Shown: positions 1 through 5,325, numbered from the stretch's first letter. The stretch: 7,991 nucleotides of DNA from Acidimicrobiaceae bacterium (GCA_003476595.1 DMTU01000282.1:1-7991), one strand, 5' to 3'. Made by a program: numbers and translations. Notes: generated by a model not told the origin, from the sequence alone.

Positions 1-747
1 GGCCCGGGCCCGGTCGGTGGCCAGCACCCGGGCGTGGTCCTCGATGGAGCCCATCACCACCATCGTCCCCGACGCGGGCGCGTCCACGAGGCGCTGGCCC
101 AGCGCGGGATGCGCCGCGGCTTCGCTGGTGGCGAGGAACCGGGTGCCGAGCAGCACGCCGTCGGCCCCGAGCGCGAGCGCCGCGGCCAGCCCGGCGCCGT
201 CACCGAACCCGCCACCGAGGAGCCACGGCACGTCGGGCGCCTCACGGGCCAGGCCGTCCGCGGCCACCCGGGCCTGGACCAGCATGGAGACCTGGTCGGG
301 ACCGGTGTGGCCGGCCGCCTCCGCGCCGAGCAGGCACACGGCGTCGACGCCGGCCCGGGCCGCCGACAGGACGTCGCGGACCCGGGTGGCCTTGTGGACC
401 ACCCGGATGCCGGCGTCGTGCAGCGGGCCGACGAAGGGTGCGGGGCTGCGGCCGGCGGTCTCCACCACCGGCACGCCGCGCCGGACGACCTGGTCGATGA
501 GCCAGGTGGCCATGTCGGGCACGAACAGCGGGATGTTGACGGCGAAGGGGGCGTCGGTGGTGCTGCGCACCTGGTGGATCTCGGCGGCGAGCCCGGCTTC
601 GTCGCCCGCGAACACGGCGGCGCCGAGCGTCCCGAGCGCACCGGCGCCGCTGACCGCGGCCACGAGCGGCGCGGTGGCGACGCTGGACATGCCGCCCTGC
701 ATGATCGGGAACCGGCACCCGACCAGGTCGCCGAAGCGGGTCGGCAT
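1..747 (-). CDS. Nitronate monooxygenase / 2-nitropropane dioxygenase-like FMN flavoprotein (3' end outside window)
   Basis: A TIM-barrel FMN enzyme of the nitronate monooxygenase family, which oxidises alkyl nitronates; related proteins act as FabK-like enoyl reductases or as CoA-thioester enzymes in catabolic operons. The visible 249 residues start MPTRFGDLVG and continue with FPIMQGGMS (residues 13-21), the N-terminal flavin-site motif. AEAAGHTG (142-149) carries His147, which aligns with the catalytic histidine of class I enzymes. LLGGGFGDGAG (176-186) and ADGVLLGTRFLAT (195-207) form the FMN phosphate-binding loops. Family members are about 320-350 residues, so roughly the last 70-100 are cut off at position 1. 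The start is uncertain. ATG at 747 begins where homology begins, but an in-frame GTG at 780 is preceded by a GGGGG stretch about 6 nt away and would add 11 residues. It lies 47 nt (or 14 nt) behind the acyl-CoA dehydrogenase on the same strand, so the two are probably co-transcribed. That context favours a role in CoA-ester catabolism over nitroalkane detoxification (inference). Confidence 0.88.
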   Translation of the reverse strand, partial: MPTRFGDLVGCRFPIMQGGMSSVATAPLVAAVSGAGALGTLGAAVFAGDEAGLAAEIHQVRSTTDAPFAVNIPLFVPDMATWLIDQVVRRGVPVVETAGRSPAPFVGPLHDAGIRVVHKATRVRDVLSAARAGVDAVCLLGAEAAGHTGPDQVSMLVQARVAADGLAREAPDVPWLLGGGFGDGAGLAAALALGADGVLLGTRFLATSEAAAHPALGQRLVDAPASGTMVVMGSIEDHARVLATDRARA

Positions 748-794
748 CCGGTCCGGTGCCGGCCGGTCGTCGTCGCCCACCGTCGCCCCCGGCG

Positions 795-2072
795 TCAGGA
801 CTGGGTGCCGACCTTGAGGTCCTTGAACGGGCTGGTCGTGTCGATCCCCGGCTCCTTCGGGAGGCCGAGGACCCGCTCGCCCACGATGTTGCGCATGACC
901 TCGTCGGACCCGCCGGCGATGCGCATGGCCGGCGTCCCGAGGACGAACTTCGTCCAGGCAAAGGTGCCCCACTCGCCGGTGTCGGCGGTCATCCGAGGAC
1001 CGAGCACCTCGGACACCCACGCGCTGAGGTTGGTGAGGTTGTGGGCCAGGGCCAGCTTGCCGATCGACATCTCGGGCCCGGGGAGCTGGCCGGCCTTCAC
1101 CTTGTCGCTGGCCCGCTGCCCGGTGTACTTGGCCACCTGGAAGTCGATCCACACCCGCATCAGCTGGTCGCGCAGGACGGCGTCGTCGCTCTTGCCGAAG
1201 TGCTCCAGCATGCCGGCGAGCCGGTCGATGGAAGCGACGCCGCCACCGGAGCCTCCGCTGCCCGAGCCGATCGAGGCCCGCTCGTTCATCAGCGTGGTGA
1301 GCGCGACCCGCCAGCCGTCGTTGACGTCGCCCAGCCGGTGGTCGTCGGGGACCCGGACCTCGTTGAAGAACACCTCGTTGAAGCTGGCCCCGCCGGTCAT
1401 CTGGCGCAGCGGGCGGATCTCCACGCCGGGCGCCTGCATGTCGACGACGAAGCCGGTGAGGCCCCTGTGCTTGGGCTGGTCGGGGTCGGAGCGGCAGATG
1501 ACCTCGCCGATGTCGGAGTACTGCGCGCCCGAGGTCCACACCTTCTGGCCGGTGAGCAACCACTCGTCGCCGTCACGGACCGCCTTCATCTGCAGGCTGG
1601 CCAGGTCAGAGCCCGCGCCCGGCTCGGAGAACAGCTGGCATCCGACGATGTCGCCCCGCTGCATCGCCCGCAGGTAGGCGTCCTTGGCCGTGTCGGTGCC
1701 GTGGGCGAGGATCGTCGGGGCCACCATGCCCAGGCCGATGCCGAAGAACCCCATGTCGGGTGTCTCGTACTGCGCCTCGAGCCGGGCGTAGGCCCGCTCG
1801 TGCGCCACGGTCAGACCCCGCCCGCCGTACTCCTCGGGGCCGGTGATCCAGCCGAGGCCGGCGTCGAAGCGCTTGGCCCGCCACGCCTTGGCCTCGGCCA
1901 GGCCGCGGCGCTCCGCTTCGGGGTCGACCTCCTCGAACATGGCCACCGAGTCGTCACCCTCGCCCCACGTGAAGCCGCGATCGTCGGTCTGCTTCTTCCG
2001 GGTCGTGTTGGCCTCCAGGAAGGCCTCGACCTCGGCCTCGAAGTCCTCGACGCTCACCTGCTGCTCGCTCAT
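795..2072 (-). CDS. Acyl-CoA dehydrogenase family protein (FadE-like)
   Basis: A FAD-dependent acyl-CoA dehydrogenase of 425 residues that would introduce the alpha-beta double bond in a fatty or side-chain acyl-CoA. The first family signature is at 146-160 (QLFSEPGAGSDLASL), the flavin-contacting WTSGAQ is at 179-184, and the C-terminal signature is at 386-404 (AGGSDEVMRNIVGERVLGL). The glutamate that serves as base in medium-chain enzymes (the E of YEGT) aligns with Gly387. Glu264, in NER, aligns with the alternative base used by isovaleryl- and long-chain-type enzymes. A Gly/Ser-rich run (residues 268-278) directly follows Glu264. The N-terminal 40 residues are charged and the protein looks soluble. 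The ATG start is well supported by a GGAGG six bases upstream. The substrate cannot be told from sequence. Operon partner: the downstream flavoprotein gene. The family is certain; the exact FadE subtype is not. Confidence 0.95.
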   Translation of the reverse strand: MSEQQVSVEDFEAEVEAFLEANTTRKKQTDDRGFTWGEGDDSVAMFEEVDPEAERRGLAEAKAWRAKRFDAGLGWITGPEEYGGRGLTVAHERAYARLEAQYETPDMGFFGIGLGMVAPTILAHGTDTAKDAYLRAMQRGDIVGCQLFSEPGAGSDLASLQMKAVRDGDEWLLTGQKVWTSGAQYSDIGEVICRSDPDQPKHRGLTGFVVDMQAPGVEIRPLRQMTGGASFNEVFFNEVRVPDDHRLGDVNDGWRVALTTLMNERASIGSGSGGSGGGVASIDRLAGMLEHFGKSDDAVLRDQLMRVWIDFQVAKYTGQRASDKVKAGQLPGPEMSIGKLALAHNLTNLSAWVSEVLGPRMTADTGEWGTFAWTKFVLGTPAMRIAGGSDEVMRNIVGERVLGLPKEPGIDTTSPFKDLKVGTQS

Positions 2073-2078
2073 CCCCTA

Positions 2079-2083
2079 CCTCC
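2079..2083 (-). promoter_or_regulatory. Shine-Dalgarno of the acyl-CoA dehydrogenase gene
   Basis: On the minus strand GGAGG lies 6 nt before the ATG at 2072 (GGAGGTAGGGGATG). It fixes the start and shows this gene is translated from a leadered mRNA, unlike several neighbours. Confidence 0.8.
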
Positions 2084-2188
2084 GATGTCCACGCATCGCC
2101 CCGATGTCTTCGGTGCGAAGGATGCCCGAAACGTAGCCGTCCCCTCACGTCCGTGACGCCGGATCCTCTCGGGCTGCGACCACCACCG

Positions 2189-2227
2189 CTCGTCGGCTTG
2201 GTGCTGGCCGCTACGCGTCTGGGCTGA
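2189..2227 (+). pseudogene. Degraded 3' tail of the small coiled-coil membrane-protein family
   Basis: Reading 2189-2227 gives LVGLVLAATRLG followed by TGA, matching the C-terminal membrane segment of the intact gene (LVGLVLTATRLS, stop at 4474) and of the other remnant (LVGLVLASTQLG, stop at 2503). By hand alignment 30 of 39 bases match the intact copy and 31 of 39 the other remnant, and the stop codon is in register. Just upstream (about 2177-2188) similarity continues weakly but with a small deletion that breaks the frame. No start codon, ribosome site or promoter motif is preserved. Chance resemblance of a short hydrophobic tail is possible. Confidence 0.5.
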
Positions 2228-2359
2228 CGACGAATCTGCTCGCGCCGGAGCAGGTGCGGGAACCCCCACTCCGCATCATTACCTAGCCATCACCCACCTC
2301 CGTCGGCCCGGTCCGCCCGAGCACTGCCGAACAGTTGCGGAGGCGTCGTGACGACCTCA

Positions 2360-2382
2360 CTGTCGGAGGGGCTCCGTATTCT
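2360..2382 (+). promoter_or_regulatory. PafBC/RecA-independent damage-type promoter motif on the truncated copy
   Basis: CTGTCGGAG, eight bases, then TATTCT: the same arrangement as before the intact gene at 4078-4100 and a good fit to the mycobacterial motif TTGTCRGTG-N8-TAnnnT (recalled, not searched). It now precedes a remnant without a start codon, so any transcript would be short and non-coding or read toward the end of the convergent MBL gene. Confidence 0.5.
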
Positions 2383-2434
2383 CGACGTCTCGGCTTCGAT
2401 CGAGCTGACTCGGTGCTGGTGCGCCCTTTCCCGC

Positions 2435-2503
2435 TTCTTCGGGATGGTGGCGAGCAACGCCACACTCGTCGGACTCGTGCTGGCGTCGACGCAACTGGGC
2501 TGA
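2435..2503 (+). repeat. Dispersed direct repeat, copy 1 (partner 4406-4474)
   Basis: 69 bp with 58 identities to 4406-4474 in the same orientation and frame, about 2 kb apart. It encodes the C-terminal membrane segment of a paralogous small protein. The two intervening genes lie on the opposite strand. Recombination between the copies could delete the MBL and NYN genes, though the identical tract of 29 bp is short. Confidence 0.7.
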
Positions 2504-2520
2504 CAGCCGCGGCGGGCACG

Positions 2521-3396
2521 TCAGCGCTGGCCGGGCATGCGCTCGACGAGCTCGACCAGGTGGCGGTGGAACGCGGCAGCGTCGAGGTCGTGGCTCCAGC
2601 CGTGGCCGCAGAGGAGCCGGTCGAAGCTGAGACCGGAGGCGGCGAAGCGGCCGAGCGACTCGGTCTGCGCGTCCCACGAGTACCAACACGCCCGGCGGAA
2701 CGCCATCAGCTGCTGGCGCTGCGGGTCCCAGGCCAGCGAGTCGCCGGAGAACAGAAGGTTGCCGTCGACGTGCCACAGCACGCTGCCCTTCGTGTGGCCA
2801 GGGACCGGGAAGCCGACCACGCCGTCCGCTACATCGACCGGCTCCTCACCCTCGAAAAGCGCGGTGGCGTAGGGCGCCGCCGACCGGTCGTCGGCGTGGA
2901 TCCAGACCACGGCACCGAAGTGCTCGGCGTAGCGCTCGGCGTCGGCGACGTCATCGCGGTGGGTGAGCAGGATGAGGTCGACGCCGCCGAGGTCGGCCAC
3001 CGGTTCGACGACCTTGCGGGTCCAGCGCGGTGCGTCGACCATCACGTTCGCCCCGTCCCGAACCACGAGGTACGAGTGGGCGCCGAACGACGACTCGACA
3101 TTGTGGCCCAGGCGGTGCACGCCATCGCCGAGGTCGTGCGGGAAGGCCGGGCGCTCGGGCCGGCGCAGCTCGACGTGGCCGACAGAACGGGTCGGGCAGA
3201 CCTCGACCGCCCGCCACGCCATCGCCACCTCCTCCGGTGTCTCCGGTTGGCGCACGAAGTACGACACGCCGTCGGCCGGGTTGCGCTCGACGAGGCCGGG
3301 GGCGACGTGGCGGGCGGCGTCGCAGTCGATGCAGCGGTCGTCCACGAACCACGGCCCGGGCGCACCCGCCGGGTGCCGGTCCTGGATCCGTGCCAT
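2521..3396 (-). CDS. Ferredoxin-like / metallo-beta-lactamase-fold hydrolase
   Basis: 291 residues with two parts. The N-terminal 75 residues resemble the [4Fe-4S] ferredoxin-like module fused to MBL domains in cyanobacteria and actinobacteria: FVDDRCIDCDAAR (residues 17-29) and VCPTRSVG (66-73). Cys22, Cys25 and Cys67 are present, but the expected third cysteine of CxxCxxC is Ala28. The MBL domain follows from about residue 92. Motif 1 is THRDDVADA (145-153), where relatives as I recall end in DH, so Ala153 replaces a metal-ligand histidine. VPGHTKGS (198-205), FSGDSL (216-221) and CGHGW (263-267) supply the remaining His201, Asp219 and His265. Substrate unknown; the fold suggests a thioester or related hydrolase. 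ATG at 3396 is preferred over the in-frame GTG at 3405 because TAGCGT lies 5 nt before base 3396 and neither start has a ribosome site. The same-strand NYN gene ends 70 nt upstream. Confidence 0.85.
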   Translation of the reverse strand: MARIQDRHPAGAPGPWFVDDRCIDCDAARHVAPGLVERNPADGVSYFVRQPETPEEVAMAWRAVEVCPTRSVGHVELRRPERPAFPHDLGDGVHRLGHNVESSFGAHSYLVVRDGANVMVDAPRWTRKVVEPVADLGGVDLILLTHRDDVADAERYAEHFGAVVWIHADDRSAAPYATALFEGEEPVDVADGVVGFPVPGHTKGSVLWHVDGNLLFSGDSLAWDPQRQQLMAFRRACWYSWDAQTESLGRFAASGLSFDRLLCGHGWSHDLDAAAFHRHLVELVERMPGQR

Positions 3397-3401
3397 GGGG
3401 T

Positions 3402-3407
3402 CCACGC
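3402..3407 (-). promoter_or_regulatory. -10-like hexamer of the MBL gene (leaderless start)
   Basis: The minus strand reads TAGCGT (3407-3402), then GACCC or GGACCCC depending on trimming, then ATG at 3396. A -10 element this close to the start codon implies a leaderless mRNA. The matching -35 region (around 3425-3430) is weak. Confidence 0.45.
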
Positions 3408-3466
3408 TAGGCAGGCGCCCCAGAGCTGCGGTCGGCGGATTCTCGCCGCTTCAGTCCGACCTCGGG

Positions 3467-3928
3467 TCAGGCCGCCAGGGCGTGCCCGACGGTGAGGTCC
3501 ACGACGTGGTCGACGGCGGCGGCGAGGGAGCGGGCGAGGTTGAACTCGTAGGCCGCGGCCCAGACCTCGAGGCCGAGCTCGTGGGCGGCGTCGGCGACGA
3601 TGCCGAAGATGTGGTCGCCGGATGCGACGACGATGCGGTCGTAGCGGGTGAGGTCGATGACGTGGGTGGCCTCGTCGATGAGGCGCAGGTCGGCGGCGTC
3701 GGGGCCACCGCCGGCAGGGAGCAGGCGCAGGTCGCGGTCGCAGTCGAACGCGATGCGCCGGTACACGAAGTGGGAGGCGGCACCGACGAGGTGGTCGCCG
3801 ACGTGCCAGCCGACCATGGGCCGGTAGTGGCGCAGCACGAGCTCGAGGTCGCGCGACGTCAGCTTCGGCCCCAGTCCCAGGTACTCGACGTCGAGCAGGT
3901 GGAGTGCCCGCCCAGCTGTTCCGGTCAT
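3467..3928 (-). CDS. NYN (PIN-like) domain protein
   Basis: 153 residues with the layout of an NYN/LabA-type PIN-like domain, a family of predicted metal-dependent RNases. The first strand is ALHLLDVEYLG (8-18) with Asp13. GGGPDAADLRLIDEA (73-87) supplies clustered acidic residues (Asp77, Asp80, Asp85). YDRIVVASGDHIFGIV (96-111) is the typical strand-SGDxxF segment with Asp105. A final strand, LGLEVWAAAY (118-127), fits the 'G.xV' segment. There is no signal peptide or membrane segment, and length is normal for a single-domain NYN protein. The ATG at 3928 is chosen because homology begins there; the same frame opens further upstream only with a TTG at 4012 and an arginine-rich stretch unlike the family. 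There is no convincing ribosome site (GACGGGGCCCGACC precedes the ATG). The partner RNA is unknown; the link to the downstream MBL gene is positional only. Confidence 0.75.
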   Translation of the reverse strand: MTGTAGRALHLLDVEYLGLGPKLTSRDLELVLRHYRPMVGWHVGDHLVGAASHFVYRRIAFDCDRDLRLLPAGGGPDAADLRLIDEATHVIDLTRYDRIVVASGDHIFGIVADAAHELGLEVWAAAYEFNLARSLAAAVDHVVDLTVGHALAA

Positions 3929-4077
3929 GGTCGGGCCCCGTCGTCTCGGCCGGGAACCGCAACCCGGCCTGTGGAGAGAGGTACGCCGTGACCGTGACGG
4001 GTCCCTGCCCAAGGTGGGTGGTCAGCTGGCGCGGAGGTTGCCCGTCACCACGAGGATCTCGGCGTCGGTACCGGTTC

Positions 4078-4100
4078 CTGTCGGATGCCCCTCGTACGCT
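4078..4100 (+). promoter_or_regulatory. PafBC/RecA-independent damage-type promoter of the small membrane-protein gene
   Basis: CTGTCGGAT (4078-4086), eight bases, then TACGCT (4095-4100), closely fitting the recalled mycobacterial consensus TTGTCRGTG-N8-TAnnnT. The spacing is exact. Transcription would start near 4107, giving a leader of about 65 nt before the ribosome site at 4160-4164. Conservation of the same layout before the truncated copy at 2360 strengthens the call. Confidence 0.6.
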
Positions 4101-4171
4101 TGGAGCCCTCGCCGCCTCCCTGGCGACTCGGTGCTGCAGCGCCCTTCCGCTCCGAGATCGGAGGTGCGAGC

Positions 4172-4474
4172 ATGTACGTCAGCGAGTTCCAGCGCCACGA
4201 GGTGTTCAAGTGGCTCGAGGAGCAGATGGGACCGGAGAGAGCTGCGATCATGATGGACCTGCTGCCACCAGTCGGATGGGGTGACGTCGTCACGACGCGT
4301 GACCTTCACGCCGAGGTGGGTGGTCTCCGGAGCGAGATGCAGGCGGGCTTCGCCGAGCTCCGGGCGGAGATGCACGCTGCCCACTCCGGACTCCTCGTCA
4401 AGCTGTTCTTCGGGATGGTGGCGAGCAACGCCACGCTCGTCGGACTGGTCCTGACCGCGACTCGGTTGAGCTGA
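4172..4474 (+). CDS. Small coiled-coil protein with C-terminal membrane segment (uncharacterised family)
   Basis: A 100-residue protein of unknown function in three parts. Residues 1-30 form a probable helical region (FQRHEVFKWLEEQMG then PERAAIMMDL). It is followed by the motif LLPPVGWGDVVTTRDL (30-45), which I associate with a multicopy family in Acidimicrobiia-like genomes. Residues 45-73 are a short coiled coil with an 11-residue period (LRSEMQAGFAE / LRAEMHAAHSG), visible in the DNA as a 33-nt imperfect repeat (4325 and 4358). Residues 74-97 are hydrophobic enough for one membrane segment (LLVKLFFGMVASNATLVG...), leaving almost nothing after it, so it is probably tail-anchored. ATG at 4172 is fixed by GGAGG at 4160-4164. 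An in-frame ATG-like start at 4085 lies inside the promoter motif and is rejected. It converges on the DUF427 gene with a 19-nt gap. Two truncated relatives lie at 2189-2227 and 2360-2503. Confidence 0.8.
   Translation: MYVSEFQRHEVFKWLEEQMGPERAAIMMDLLPPVGWGDVVTTRDLHAEVGGLRSEMQAGFAELRAEMHAAHSGLLVKLFFGMVASNATLVGLVLTATRLS
4406..4474 (+). repeat. Dispersed direct repeat, copy 2 (inside the intact small gene)
   Basis: The 3' end of the intact gene, matching 2435-2503 at 58 of 69 bases; the first 29 are identical. It encodes the membrane segment and stop codon. Confidence 0.7.
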
Positions 4475-4493
4475 TCGGATCGTTCGGAAAGAC

Positions 4494-4844
4494 TCAGCCC
4501 GTGCCGACGACGACCTCGGCACGGTCGTCGAAGAACGCCACGAGACCCTGGATGTCCTCGGCGCCCTCCTTGGGCTCCTCGTAGCTCCAGGCGATGCCGT
4601 CGTGGGTGCCGGCCTCGGTCTGGATGGTCCAGTAGGAGGCGTCGCCCTTGAACGGGCAGTGCGTGCGCAGGGAGATCGGTCGCAGCTCGGCCTGCACGTC
4701 CTCCTTGGGGAGGTAGTAACGGGTGGGGAGGCCGGTCTCGTCGAGCAGGACGGGCCGGCCGGAGCTGGCGACCACCACGCCGTCGAGGCGGACCTCCACG
4801 TGGACGTCTTCGCGGCGGGTCTCGATCGTGTGTCCCTGGGTCAT
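4494..4844 (-). CDS. DUF427 domain protein
   Basis: 116 residues covering one DUF427 domain, a small beta-rich fold common in actinobacteria and fungi with no established reaction. Family features run in order: GHTIETR (4-10), VVVASSGRPVLLDE (23-36), GLPTRYYLPKEDV (38-50), THCPFKGDASYW (61-72) with Cys63 and Lys66, and IAWSYEEPKEGAEDIQGLVAFF (84-105). It is full length for a single-domain member. The ATG at 4844 begins exactly at the conserved MTQGHTIE; CGGAGC directly before it is too close to be a good ribosome site. The VOC gene ends 53 nt upstream on the same strand, so it is likely read from the VOC promoter. The longer open frame continuing upstream to 5645 is antisense to the VOC and HNH genes and is not real. 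Confidence 0.88.
   Translation of the reverse strand: MTQGHTIETRREDVHVEVRLDGVVVASSGRPVLLDETGLPTRYYLPKEDVQAELRPISLRTHCPFKGDASYWTIQTEAGTHDGIAWSYEEPKEGAEDIQGLVAFFDDRAEVVVGTG
4501..4530. other. Two mutually exclusive hairpins at the convergent gene ends
   Basis: GTGCCGA (4501-4507) pairs with TCGGCAC (4516-4522), and CGACGACC (4508-4515) pairs with GGTCGTCG (4523-4530). Each arm of one stem is the loop of the other, without spacers, so only one can form at a time. The element sits in the last codons of the DUF427 gene and 27 nt past the stop of the convergent small gene; it could stall transcription of the latter. Repeated GAC and GTC codons for DD and VVV may explain it by chance, and there is no T-tract. 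Confidence 0.3.
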
Positions 4845-4897
4845 GCTCCGTGCAACGGGGATGAGGTGCTGCCCATTCCATGTGGGCCGGACTGCAG

Positions 4898-5272
4898 CTA
4901 CGGGCCGGCGATCACGACGACGTAGCCGTCCGGGTGGCAGAGCCAGATCTCGCGCAGGAGGGAGTTGGGGTTCTCGAGTGGTCCGTCGATCACGTCGGCG
5001 GAGGTGGTGCGGGCCCGCTCGACCACGGCGTCGACGTCGTCCGTCGAGAACCACAACAGGATGCCGTTGCCGCGCGACGGGTCGTCGGGGTCGCCCATCT
5101 CCGGGTGCTCGTCGGCCTCCCAGCGGTGCAGCTGCAGCACGAGGTCGTCGCCGTCGAGGAGCATCTCGTACTCGTCGCCACCGTGGCCCGACGTCAGGCC
5201 GACGACGTCCTGGAACCAGCGCGAGGCCGCCTCGACGTCGCGCACCACCACCATGGGTTGGGGTCGCAGCAC
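4898..5272 (-). CDS. VOC-superfamily (glyoxalase/bleomycin-resistance-like) protein
   Basis: 124 residues, one VOC domain made of two beta-alpha-beta-beta-beta modules. The first is LRPQPMVVVRDVEAASRWFQDVVGL (2-26), continuing to LVLQLHRW (44-51). The second is GILLWFSTDDVDAVVERA (70-87), continuing to LLREIWLCHPDGYVVVIAGP (105-124), which holds the typical DP-DG-like turn as HPDGY. Of the usual metal ligands only His49 is obvious; the glutamate normally in the last strand is replaced (Ala122), so metal use and activity are uncertain. An in-frame GTG at 5308 would give 136 residues, but its first bases form the -35 box of a good promoter. I therefore start at GTG 5272, which lies 7 nt after the -10 hexamer (leaderless) and immediately before the conserved strand. 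Function could be a lyase, dioxygenase or binding protein; sequence does not decide. The downstream DUF427 gene is probably co-transcribed. Confidence 0.82.
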   Translation of the reverse strand: MLRPQPMVVVRDVEAASRWFQDVVGLTSGHGGDEYEMLLDGDDLVLQLHRWEADEHPEMGDPDDPSRGNGILLWFSTDDVDAVVERARTTSADVIDGPLENPNSLLREIWLCHPDGYVVVIAGP

Positions 5273-5279
5273 GGCGCCT

Positions 5280-5308
5280 ACGGTAGGTCCGCTCGGAGTT
5301 CTTGTCAC
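5280..5308 (-). promoter_or_regulatory. Sigma70-type promoter of the VOC gene
   Basis: On the minus strand GTGACA (5308-5303), a 17-nt spacer, then TACCGT (5285-5280), followed 7 nt later by GTG at 5272. The -35 box matches TTGACA at 5 of 6 positions and the -10 fits TAnnnT, implying a leaderless transcript. Confidence 0.6.
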
Positions 5309-5325
5309 CGGGGTCGTGCGACGAT
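5302..5325 (+). promoter_or_regulatory. Promoter of the DUF222/HNH gene with a weak damage-type motif
   Basis: TTGTCACCG (5302-5310) resembles the upstream half of the RecA-independent damage motif. The -10 is poor: GACGAT (5320-5325) with a spacing of nine instead of eight. It lies 6 nt before the ATG at 5332, suggesting a leaderless mRNA. The TTGTCA overlaps the VOC -35 box on the other strand by five bases. Confidence 0.45.

Larger units (their letters stand above)
2360..2503 (+). pseudogene. Internally deleted copy of the small coiled-coil membrane-protein gene (promoter and tail only)
   Basis: This segment aligns in two blocks with the intact locus. Block one (2360-2434) resembles the promoter and leader at 4078-4150; for instance GACTCGGTGCTG occurs in both, followed by GCGCCCTT. 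Block two (2435-2503) matches 4406-4474 at 58 of 69 bases, including 29 identical bases at its start, and encodes FFGMVASNATLVGLVLASTQ plus LG and a stop. The bases between, equivalent to about 4151-4405 (ribosome site, start codon and residues 1-78), are missing. The simplest reading is one internal deletion of about 255 bp. Substitutions in block two fall mostly at third codon positions, as expected if the copy diverged while functional and was deleted later. No translation start remains, so it is called a pseudogene. Confidence 0.75.
2073..2520. other. Gene-free stretch with decayed copies of the small membrane-protein gene
   Basis: 448 bp between the acyl-CoA dehydrogenase and MBL genes with no intact gene on either strand. 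It contains the acyl-CoA dehydrogenase leader (minus strand) and two plus-strand tails related to the end of the gene at 4172-4474, one at 2189-2227 and one at 2360-2503. An imperfect inverted repeat CTGAC/GTCAG (2500-2504 / 2520-2524) spans the end of the second remnant and the stop codon of the MBL gene; no T-tract follows it. Positions 2228-2359 show nothing I can identify. Confidence 0.6.

Noticed and set aside
34..1677. 547-codon open frame on the plus strand opposite the flavoprotein and acyl-CoA dehydrogenase genes
   Set aside because: The translation is low-complexity and matches no family; it is an antisense shadow caused by high GC, while the minus strand has clear family motifs.
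3433..3448. CGGCG-GATTCT-CGCCG hairpin between the NYN and MBL genes as a terminator
   Set aside because: Only a 5-bp stem and no T-tract; common by chance at this GC content.
2335..3495. 386-codon plus-strand open frame over the remnant and the MBL gene
   Set aside because: It reads the truncated copy out of its family frame and then runs antisense to the MBL gene; no recognisable domain.
4022..4077. Minus-strand tail reading TDAEILVVTGNLRAS then stop, possibly the end of a lost gene
   Set aside because: Too short to assign, and upstream of it the frame runs straight into the promoter and antisense of the small gene. Only a family search could decide.
4085..4171. N-terminal extension of 29 residues on the small coiled-coil protein
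   Set aside because: The upstream ATG lies inside the promoter motif and before the predicted transcription start; a perfect GGAGG precedes the ATG at 4172.
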